A DNA stretch of 64,000 nt from Lamellibrachia satsuma (Eukaryota; Annelida; Polychaeta; Sabellida; Siboglinidae): assembly GCA_033239005.1 (NCBI GenBank), contig BSQZ01000002.1, forward strand, positions 294,001 through 358,000, in the 5' to 3' direction. This document shows, piece after piece, positions 39,401-47,953 of the stretch. Below the pieces are notes generated by a model that was not told the DNA's origin, ran no database searches, and saw only the letters and a program-made list of their open reading frames with translations. The position numbers and the translations under genes were made by a program. How positions within the stretch are numbered: position 1 is the first letter of the stretch; each line of letters begins with the position of its first letter.

Positions 39401-41048
39401 CACATGCAAAACAGAATATAATACACGTATTATAGTTAAAAATATATAATAAAAAGTAGAGTATTCAATTAAGATTAATAAATGAATAATGATAGTAAAT
39501 AAATGAGTAATGATAGTAAATAAATGAATAATGATAGTAAATAAATAATTACAGTAAATAATTATAATAAATAAATAAAACAACTGATAAACCAGTCATA
39601 GCATCTATGTTTTGGTTGTAGACCTGGACGGGGTGCGGGAACAAGCCCTGGAAGGGGCGAGGATGGGGTTCACGGGCAAGCAGGTGATACATCCAGCCCA
39701 GATCCCGATAGTGCAGGAGGCCTTCACGCCCTCGGAAGAGAAGATCACTTGGGCTAAAGAGCTCACAGAGGGCTTCAACCAACACCAGAGTTCTGGCGTG
39801 GTATGAGGCAACATTTCTGGGTTTCTGGGTTCATCTCAAAGGGAATGTACGATGATCTTATGGGTTTCTGGGTTCATCTCAAAGGGAATGTACAATGATC
39901 TTATGGGTTTCTGGGTTCATCTCAAAGGGAATGTACGATGATCTTATGGGTTTCTGGGTTCATCTCAAAGGGAATGTACAATGATCTTATGGGTTTCTGG
40001 GTTCATCTCAAAGGGAATGTACAATGATCTTATGGGTTTCTGGGTTCATCTCAAAGGGAATGTACATTTCTGGGTTTCTGGGTTCATCTCAAAGGGAATG
40101 TACAATGATCTTATGGGTTTCTGGGTTCATCTCAAAGGGAATGTACAATGATCTTATGGGTTTCTGGGTTCATCTCAAAGGGAATGTACGATGATCTTAT
40201 GGGTTTCTGGGTTCATCTCAAAGGGAATGTACAATGATCTTATGGGTTTCTGGGTTCATCTCAAAGGGAATGTACAATGATCTTATGGGTTTCTGGGTTC
40301 ATCTCAAAGGGAATGTACAATGATCTTATGGGTTTCTGGGTTCATCTCAAAGGGAATGTACAATGATCTTATGGGTTTCTGGGTTCATCTCAAAGGGAAT
40401 GTACAATGATCTTATGGGTTTCTGGGTTCATCTCAAAGGGAATGTACAATGATCTTATGGGTTTCTGGGTTCATCTCAAAGGGAATGTACAATGATCTTA
40501 TCGATTAACTGATGTGGATCTAGTTGGGAGGTTTCATGTAATTAAAATGCCCAAATTCTCTTAACTTTTTCAACTCAAAGTGAATTTAAATTAACAACGT
40601 TATGCTTCATGCTTTAATAAAAGAAGGCAAAAGTGGTCTGATTCTATATACAATAGCATATGTCTATTCACTCATACGTTCGCAAGTTATCCAATCTAAC
40701 TATCAAAGTCAATTCTTTCAATGATTAACAAAAGTGCACGCTCCTTTATGAAACCGACTTGAGGAGGGGGTTGTTAACTTTATATAATCAGTATGTAAAA
40801 CTGTGTGACATTGAAGATGACATTCCTTTCAGGGCGCATTTGTCTTCCGGGGCAGCATGATAGACATGCCACTGGTCCTACAGGCCAGGAACATACTGCA
40901 GACTGTCCAAGCAATAGATGACCACCATGAGGCGTCCGAGAAAGCTGCAGATGTTGACCAGGATGAGGGCTCCCTGGAAAGCGTCGAACCAAAGAACAAA
41001 GACACCACATCAGTAGATGTGAAGTCGGCTGACGAGGAAAAGAAGTGA
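33390..41048 (+). CDS. CLYBL: Citramalyl-CoA lyase, mitochondrial (citrate lyase beta-like), complete
   Basis: Seven exons join in frame: 33,390-33,410, 34,896-35,174, 36,225-36,413, 37,026-37,224, 37,539-37,652, 39,622-39,800 and 40,833-41,048, giving 398 codons. Human CLYBL has 340; the excess is a longer leader and a ~40-residue acidic tail. The enzyme cleaves (S)-citramalyl-CoA to acetyl-CoA and pyruvate in mitochondria, acting in the C5/itaconate pathway and protecting vitamin B12. Residues 1-60 form an Arg-rich, nearly acid-free leader suited to import. Core motifs: PRRAMLYVPGNDERKLKKIP, DCEDGV, VRVNAVNSGLAEED, LMLPKVED, FVESARGLLN (Mg ligand Glu188), VFGSDDF (Mg ligand Asp224), GFTGKQVIHPAQI and RGSMIDMPL (catalytic Asp338, human Asp320). 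All key residues are present and every junction is GT-AG with matching phase, so the gene looks functional. It converges with AMD1. Confidence 0.95.
33780..34531 (-). mobile_element. LINE RT C-terminal remnant in CLYBL intron 1
   Basis: The minus strand reads VIKKANSTIAFFRCNTNNCS, VKAYCYQTYMRPTFEYASSV (the thumb YxxYVRPxLEYAS motif), a frameshifted middle, then FFMATLARWNGLPATVVKAP. Same general type as 11,077-11,640 but clearly diverged from it. Antisense to CLYBL. Confidence 0.8.
34896..35174 (+). CDS. CLYBL: CLYBL exon 2
   Basis: Acceptor GATTTCAG, donor AAAG|GTTAGG, 93 codons. It holds the rest of the leader and the first TIM-barrel strands (AMLYVPGNDER, LDCVVMDCEDGVALNRK). Confidence 0.93.
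35715..35870 (-). mobile_element. LINE 3' end copy in CLYBL intron 2
   Basis: The minus strand has TGGGAGGACTGCGTGAAGAC followed by a purine-rich tract, as in the copies at 6,400 and 7,150. Confidence 0.5.
35870..36210 (+). repeat. Interspersed AT-rich repeat, copy 1 (CLYBL intron 2)
   Basis: About 340 bases from GAAAATGTAATTGGTATTTT to TGTAATGTTACTGACTCCAA match 46,160-46,505 in the same orientation, including GCTCTAAAATAGATGCTATT and GTGTAATTGGAAT. Probably a non-autonomous DNA element; ends not resolved. Confidence 0.75.
36225..36413 (+). CDS. CLYBL: CLYBL exon 3
   Basis: Acceptor CCAACAG|GAGGAG, donor GACTGG|GTAGGT, 63 codons, phase 0 at both ends. Contains DVAVRVNAVNSGLAEED and the LMLPKVE strand. 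Confidence 0.95.
37026..37224 (+). CDS. CLYBL: CLYBL exon 4
   Basis: Acceptor CATCCAG|TTTGCT, donor CATTG|GTAAGC, ends phase 1. Carries both Mg-binding motifs, FVESARGLLN and VFGSDDFCADI. Confidence 0.95.
37539..37652 (+). CDS. CLYBL: CLYBL exon 5
   Basis: Acceptor TTTGCAG|GTGCGA, donor AAGG|GTGAGT. Encodes TRTPEAKELLYARQKVVTVA and AYRLQAIDLVHIDYK. Confidence 0.95.
38017..38900. mobile_element. Non-autonomous hAT-like element in CLYBL intron 5
   Basis: The left end is CAGAGTTTGATTTAAATCA (38,025). The right end, reverse complemented, is CAGGGTTGAAAAATTCATG (38,892). The ends are followed inward by ATTTAAATCATGATTT-rich subterminal palindromes. Flanking 8-mers are ATAAGAAT and ATAAAAAT, a 7/8 target duplication of hAT length. 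The 868-bp body has no transposase frame. Confidence 0.7.
39622..39800 (+). CDS. CLYBL: CLYBL exon 6
   Basis: Acceptor GGTTGTAG|ACCTGG, donor GGCGTG|GTATGA. Encodes GARMGFTGKQVIHPAQI and SEEKITWAKELTEGF. The 43-bp minisatellite begins within the first dozen intron bases after this exon. Confidence 0.95.
39812..40503. repeat. 43-bp minisatellite in CLYBL intron 6, about 16 copies
   Basis: The unit is GGGTTTCTGGGTTCATCTCA then AAGGGAATGTACAATGATCTTAT. Copies are nearly identical, differing mainly at TACAATG/TACGATG; one copy (about 40,063) lacks the TGATCTTA part. The array starts about 12 bases past the exon 6 donor. Confidence 0.97.
40833..41048 (+). CDS. CLYBL: CLYBL exon 7 (stop)
   Basis: Acceptor CCTTTCAG|GGCGCA. 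Encodes GAFVFRGSMIDMPLV with the catalytic Asp, then a ~40-residue Asp/Glu/Lys-rich tail (HHEASEKAADVDQDEGS... KSADEEKK) that is absent from the human protein. TGA at 41,046-41,048. Confidence 0.95.
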   Translation, partial: GAFVFRGSMIDMPLVLQARNILQTVQAIDDHHEASEKAADVDQDEGSLESVEPKNKDTTSVDVKSADEEKK

Positions 41049-41526
41049 ACTGTGTCAACGCTGACCATCGCATGGTTCTCGATTCATTTTGAAGCATCTG
41101 TTTTGCAGCGTGAATTGCTCTTTTCCATTATTAATACCTTGCAGTGTTGTTAAATGAGTTATCAATTGTATCGATTTGATTGGCAAACATGTATGCATAT
41201 GTCCTTGTTGAAATGTTTCAAAGTAATATTTCTGTTGCTATTTTATCTACGTGTGATCAAATGGGAATTCTGATATGTATAAAAGGAATGGTGTTCGTGA
41301 ATAATATTCAGCAAGGTATATTGTCCGTGTAGGAATATCTGCTGATCATGCTAACATCTATTAAAGTATAGCTACGGGGATTAGCTAGTGTACATGAAAT
41401 AGAACAATTTATGAAAGCCAGCCACTAGAATCCAGGAATTGCATCTAGAAAGTTCTAAGTTGGATGATGTTAAATGATGTAATTCTTATATTGATGTGTT
41501 ATGAAATGTAAAGTTATGAAATCATT

Positions 41527-41532
41527 AATAAA
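41527..41532 (+). terminator. CLYBL: Likely CLYBL polyadenylation signal
   Basis: AATAAA at 41,527-41,532, about 480 bases after the stop codon, is the first canonical signal in the presumed 3' UTR. Confidence 0.55.
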
Positions 41533-41559
41533 CATGCTATTACTCTAGAGGGGTTGGAT

Positions 41560-41985
41560 TGTTAAAATGACAACTAGACACCTGCCATACACATGGTATA
41601 ACATTGTTATAGTGGGCTACTCTTAACAGAATCGCTGATAATAGAATCAGCTGTTTAATAGAATCAAACATTGGTTGGGAATGAATCATTCCCTATTTCA
41701 ACTGTATCAAAATGTATTGCTTAACAGAATCAAAGTGCTCTGGCCTGAAGTGATTCTATTATGAGTAGTCCACTGTACTGGAAAGTAGTCTCGGATTAAT
41801 ATAAACATTTTACTAGAAAACATATTACGATGTAATACTTTATTTGGTATGTCAAGCAAGCAAACATTATTTCAGTTGTCATTTCACAGTTTAAACTGTT
41901 TAAAAACAAATAGGGTAAACATACATGGTCATCTGTGACACAATGTAAAATTAACAATTAATTTCCATAATTACCATACTTTGAC
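41560..41985. other. CLYBL/AMD1 intergenic, repetitive short motifs
   Basis: 41,620-41,770 has several GAATC-AATAGAATCA near-repeats (AGAATC recurs about five times). Otherwise nothing recognised. Confidence 0.4.
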
Positions 41986-41989
41986 AAAA

Positions 41990-42385
41990 ACCATTCCAAG
42001 ACAATTAATTGCACACCCCTACAAATACCATTCCAAGACAATTAATTGCACACCCTACAAATACCATTCCAAGACAATTAATTACACACCCTACAAAATC
42101 CATTCCAAGACAATTAATTGCACACCCTACAAATACCATTCCAAGACAATTAATTGCACACCCTACAAATAACATTCCAAGACAATTAATTGCACACCCC
42201 TACAAATACCATTCCAAGACAATTAATTGCACACCCTACAAATACCATTCCAAGACAATTAATTGCACACCCTACAAATACCATTCCAAGACAATTAATT
42301 GCACACCCCTACAAATACCATTCCAAGACAATTAATTGCACACTCTACAAATACCATTCCAAGACTGTACAAATACCATTCCATG
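41990..42385. repeat. 36-bp minisatellite, about 11 copies
   Basis: The unit is ACCATTCCAAGACAATTAAT then TGCACACCCTACAAAT. Copies vary by one C (CACCCCT/CACCCT), which shifts frame and explains the overlapping read-through frames. Confidence 0.96.
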
Positions 42386-43069
42386 GTGGAGGGTTATAAG
42401 AATCGGATTTCGGTATGCATTTGATCATGTTATGTATAATTCTACATGTACAAATATTTTGGCTGATTTATTTTGCCTTCGTTGATGTCTCTGTGAGCAT
42501 GTCACATGACCTAAGTTTCTTGAGAGGTATTTCAATCGCAACAATCCAAAAAACCACAATCTTAATTTATTCAAGGATATATATATATATATATGTGTGT
42601 GTGCGTTCCATCACTAACAATCATGCTCCTATAAATCCAATGTTTCTATAGCTTTCTGAGAATTGAGACATAATTAATAATCTTTGGCTACCAAAAATGA
42701 ATGAGAATGTTCTTGTCATTTTGAAAACTGATTAAAATCGTAACAAATCAGATGGATAACTAGCTTGAGTGCACGGTCAAGTCAAGTTGGTTTTGTGGAA
42801 ATCTGACCAAATTTTAACCACAACTTTCGCTTAGCATGCACTGATGTCCATTCGAACACTATCTTCACAACCACCACCAGGTGGCGTATATGTGGTGTGA
42901 TACAACTATACTTGATATGCACATTTTCTGGGCAGCCGCAAAATCCTGGAGATCCCACTGTTGTAGTATCATCCATGATTTCCACAGATCTTCCGGTGGG
43001 AATTGTCCTCAGGTTTATCCGACAGCAGCTGCCGCGAAGGGATGGCAGACTGTGCCGGCAGGGTAATTC
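42386..43069 (-). other. AMD1: Probable AMD1 3' UTR and intergenic
   Basis: Downstream of the AMD1 stop on the minus strand. Candidate AATAAA signals (TTTATT on plus) occur near 42,467-42,472 and 42,563-42,570. A short TATATA/GTGTG tract lies at 42,580-42,603. The exact polyadenylation site cannot be fixed. Confidence 0.4.
42874..42886 (+). promoter_or_regulatory. CTCF-like motif
   Basis: CCACCAGGTGGCG matches the core CCASYAGRKGGCR of bilaterian CTCF sites, between two convergent genes. A single motif match can be chance. Confidence 0.3.
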
Positions 43070-43219
43070 TCAATGGGGTGGGAATGGGGTGGGTCGTGTG
43101 TAACTGGTATAGGTGAGGTTGTAGTTCTTGAACTGACAATACTCGTGGTCGCAGCGACGGTAGGACTCGAAGCAGTCCAGTCGTGACAGCTCCTTGTAGA
43201 AGTTCTTTGCCAACGAGTT
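43070..43219 (-). CDS. AMD1: AMD1 exon k (stop)
   Basis: Acceptor CGTTCCAG|AACTCG. An upstream CCTTACAG is in the wrong phase and is not used. Encodes [20 protein letters not shown], then [23 protein letters not shown] at 43,070-43,072. Confidence 0.92.
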   Translation of the reverse strand, partial: NSLAKNFYKELSRLDCFESYRRCDHEYCQFKNYNLTYTSYTRPTPFPPH

Positions 43220-46200
43220 CTGGAACGAGACCAGCAACTCTGTAAGGCTTATGTGAAGTACAGTTAAGACGGACAAGCCTGGTCGCTTTTATCATATAAA
43301 CGTGTTATGAAGTATAAATTATATACTGGCGTTTTTACTGCTCAAATGTGTTTTATAAAATGAAACACAATTTGTTGATGTAATTTTATCGTTGTATTTA
43401 ATTTGAATGTTTCGATTCAAATATCATGTTTACATTGCGTGCTGAACAGCAAGGTCGATATTTATAGATAAATAACGGTCATATATTTAAAAGTTATGAT
43501 TAATTAAAACACATGGTAACTATTTCCTCTGGGACCTCACTCCAGAGGCGGACACTAGGAATGACCTCTTATGGCCAGTGGTGGTTGAGGTTGGAATTGC
43601 CACGGGAGCTGTGTGTTGAGATGTTGATGCCCTGATGGCTCTACACACTACTGGAGGATGAGCTCATTTACAGCTATCATGGTTGTTCCTTTATATTATA
43701 ACATCTATTTAGAGAGCTGTTTGAAGGTCTATCAAACCTTTGGGGAGCGGTGGTCTAATGGTTAGAGCACCCGCCAATCGATCGAGAGGTGGTTCAATTC
43801 CACCTCCGCCGTTTCGAAGCTTAGGCAATTTTGTTCAACAAATTTGCCTGGGTCTTTCGGAAGAGACACTAAAAAGGCCTGCATTAGCCCAATATTGGGC
43901 TGTTTGGAGTATAATTGAGACTTGAGACAAGAGCTGATTCTACATACCTTGTTGGCAAATACTGTGAGCAAAAACTTGCCAGGTCTGAAGAGTTTGATCA
44001 CCTTTGTAATCAAATCTCTGTAGGATTCCTGCAATGAAATGTAACATCACAGTGACATCACAGTAACATTACAGTAACAGCTTCAGAGCTTTGCATTATT
44101 ACAGAGCAGCTATTTCCTCTCTGTAAAATTTGAACGAGCGAGAATCAGGGGCTTTATAAATATAAACAGTTATAATAAAACATTGCATAGGTCAAGGGTC
44201 CACTAAGATAATCACCAAAGAATTGGAAAGGTATGTGTTTTTTCTGGTTGAAATTTTGCAATAATCAGCTTTCCATACAGCAAAATAAGAGAAGTTGACG
44301 AACCATGCAAGAGATGACATCATTACAATTCAAAGTACCAATTAGTATAAAATAAATGACATCATATTAAAATAACAAAGTGGGTTTGTTGATTCTTCTG
44401 ATTCATGACCATCTATGCAGGTCCGGCCCCTTCTGTTGGATGGGGTGAGGGAACAGGCCCGGGAACGGGGGAGGAATGGGGTTCCCGGGCTAGCAGGTGA
44501 TTTAATACTCACTCAATACTCCAGGTTCTCATTGCTGATGAGAGTAGCCTGTAATAAACTGACATTCTGGGCCTAATTTTATTCATTTATTTATTTATAT
44601 GCAGTTTAATGCTCTATCATTCTATTGTATTTAATGTTTTCTAAATTTGTTTAATATGTACTTTTGTGTAATATTCAACTTCTACAGTTGCAAATCAACA
44701 TAAACTTACAATAGTACTAAATTACTTATATAGCACCCCATTCAAATAATTGTTCTGTGGCAGCTATGTTTCATGAAATCTAATAAAAAATATAAACTAC
44801 TTAAAATAACTGTAAAATCACCAAACATACTATTCTCTTCAGGGAGAATGCAAATTCCTTTCTGTTTGTGCTGACGAATCTAGGTCCCAGTCATAAATGG
44901 CTTGGGGGTATTCTATGTGTTAACCACCACTGGGCACATGTAGGATCACTCATTAGAGCCGAGGCGTGGTAGTGTAGTGGTTAGCACATCTGCTTTAAAT
45001 GCCATAGTTCTGGGTTCAAGAATTGGGGACGTAAAAGAACCCCCGAGGACAACATGCACCCTAGCAGTGACCACCCTAGCAGTGACCACACCTAGTGCAA
45101 GCATTGACAGATTTATAATGTTCAGAAAAAGGCTGACTACACTGTAGTTGAATGGTCAGATTCTAGTAACCACAATATATGTGATGACTAGTCAGGTAAC
45201 AGAAGGTTGCCAAGTGCTGGAAAGCACTAGGAAATCAGCATAGTTGTATTGATTAGATGCACAACTGAGATACCTTAGCAACGTTGGTCTCAAAGCTGAC
45301 GTAGGAACAGTGCGGCTCTGGAGTAACGTGGACTGTAATATACTGGCCCTGAAACAGAATCAGCAAAACCCCAGTTGTACAGTAATTGATTTTGTTCGCA
45401 TGAAAGAAAACAGAAATTAATAAAAAAACTTACTATCTTACATTATTCTACACAAAACTTCTATAAAGTTCTCATGTCGGTATAGGTATAAGTTTTGATA
45501 ATAAATTCAAAATGGACAGTCTGCGGAGTGGTATAAATGATTGGTAGACTGGCTGATGCCACTGTTGTCTATGACTTGCTACACAGAGCATTTATGCACT
45601 TGAGAGACGTAAGATAATTCCATACAAACCGTTATCATGTTTCGAGTCAAATTTCAACACAAAATACTATCCACAATTGTATGCAATTGAAATTGAGAGA
45701 TTTCTTAACAAACATTGGGAGTCTACCAAATGAAATAAAGATGTAAGTTGTGGCAGGGATGATAAGATCAGTGTTAACGCATGCAAGACGGTTGTATATT
45801 ATTCCTTCTATGAAAATGTGTCCTGATATTTTCTGAAGTGAACTTTTTTTAACTGCATGGCCACACAATAAATGTACGGGACAATATGACTAGACTTTAA
45901 GTTTATAAAATTTAACAAAACTCATAAAAAAGAACACTACCATACGTACGTTTGGCAAGATACCGTTCATGGAGTATCCGTGTGGCTCAAATAGAAAGTG
46001 GTCGATTATCATGTTAGGAACCAGCTCACTCACTCCCGACTTCTGTAACAGAGAGGGAAAGATGGTATCAAGGCAGATAAATGTGCAAGCTTGGGGTCCA
46101 TTAAATTGTAATAGATACAATTCCAATTCTGGAATAGGTGTTTTGTTTTAAAAATAATTGGACGTGGTGAAAATGTAATTGGTATTTTCAATTACTTTTT

Positions 46201-47869
46201 TAATTACGTCATCTTACTCTTTAAATTATTCACTACAAATATCAATAAAATATATGTTGTGTATATCATGTGTTTACCATTATATACATAATATGCAGAA
46301 ATTAACTAAAGCTGCTCTAAAATAGATGTTATTTTTGGCATTGAGCATGTCTATGGCTGCTGTTCACATACTGTTATTTCGATATGAAATTGATAATCTG
46401 AATTAGTATTTTGTAATTGTAATTGCAATATTTTATGTGTAATTGGAATGGGTATGTGTAATTAGTTTGTAATTGATATAATGTAACTGACTCAAAATCT
46501 GTGTGTGATGTTATAGTGAACATTAGACAGTTCTAACTGACAGTTTCCCCACTGTTCTTGTAACACAAAATTCCACGAATTATGCAGACCATCGTCAATG
46601 TGTCACTATCATGTCATGAAATCTAATCTCTGTGTTGTTGCTCTTTGTCCCTGAAGTCTGAGGTGGAGTTGGCATCGATACGGGTTCTCGGTTTGTTTCC
46701 CTTCTTCCATCACTGATCCTGTTTCCCAGCTTCCTTCGACTGTTGATATATTTATGAAATGCTCTTTCTGATTCAAAGTTTGCCTCATGATGTGCCAGTT
46801 GATTTTGTGCTATTTTTTGTAGTCCTTCCTGCATGTCCAATTTTGGATCTAGCCACAGTTGTCTTGTGCTTGCCTTCTGGTTCAACTTCTTGCCCCAAAA
46901 ATCTGTACAATTGTTGCTTTCATGAAGAGTTCGTACTATAGGAAGTACAAGGAACCTATCTGGGCATTTCACGTAGATCACATAACTCGGAGAAATCATA
47001 GAAATCGTGCATAGCTTTGCTAACGTACATAACAATGAACTCTCACTGTTCGGAGTTAAGGAATCTATGTCAAACATCCACACAATGTACAATCCATCCA
47101 CACGGGTCCTCGGGCATACCTTTAAAATGTCAGCCACATATATGCAAAACTGACGGAGATATGAGGGAACATGCAGACAGACAGACAGACTCACAAACTA
47201 CTTTATAGTATAGTTGCTTTCTTATGCCATACTGTTGTCTTGTGTTATAGGTTAGTGCACTTACCATCCCGGCTTCGTCTGCTGAGTGGGATTGATCCAT
47301 GCTAAATATGTCCATGATGTCAGGATCCAAATCCTGCATGAGTACTTGAATAAGTTGTCAAGGATTATACTGACTGGTGTTTCCTCACACTGTTTTGGAA
47401 AACAACTGGCTGGATGACAATGTATTATGATTCAGTTAACCGGTTTGTTTTAGTTCAATAAAAACTTAAAACGTCAGACACTGCACCAAATCAGTCACGA
47501 TGATTGCTTCTCATCTTGGCTACACTATTTGTTCTTTCCTCGAGGTCCTGTAAGTCACTGGAAATCAATGAAATAATAAAACGCTAGAAATTTTATGATA
47601 TGTATATTATTGACAGTCTTAGTATGGGTGATAACATGATATCCGACTAATCTGCACACTTCGTTAAAACAACTGGGAACCAAAGTGTGTGGAAAAATGA
47701 GACAGGACTGCATTTATAACAATAATAAAAGTATTTATACAGCGCCCAATCAATAAAGACTGCTCTCAGTAGCTTTACATAAATGCAATTATAACTTATA
47801 ATTATATCAAAACAATACCAACAATAAATAAAAAAATGTAGTCCATGAATTTGTTTTAATAGTCCTACC

Positions 47870-47953
<84 letters not shown>

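Noticed and set aside
43250..43260. Upstream acceptor CCTTACAG for the last AMD1 exon
   Set aside because: It would put the exon out of frame; CGTTCCAG at 43,220 keeps frame with exon j and aligns with other AMD1 proteins.
43740..43815. Genuine tRNA gene
   Set aside because: Boxes A and B are present, but the stem pairing is poor and the sequence continues into a SINE body found elsewhere, so it is a tRNA-derived SINE.
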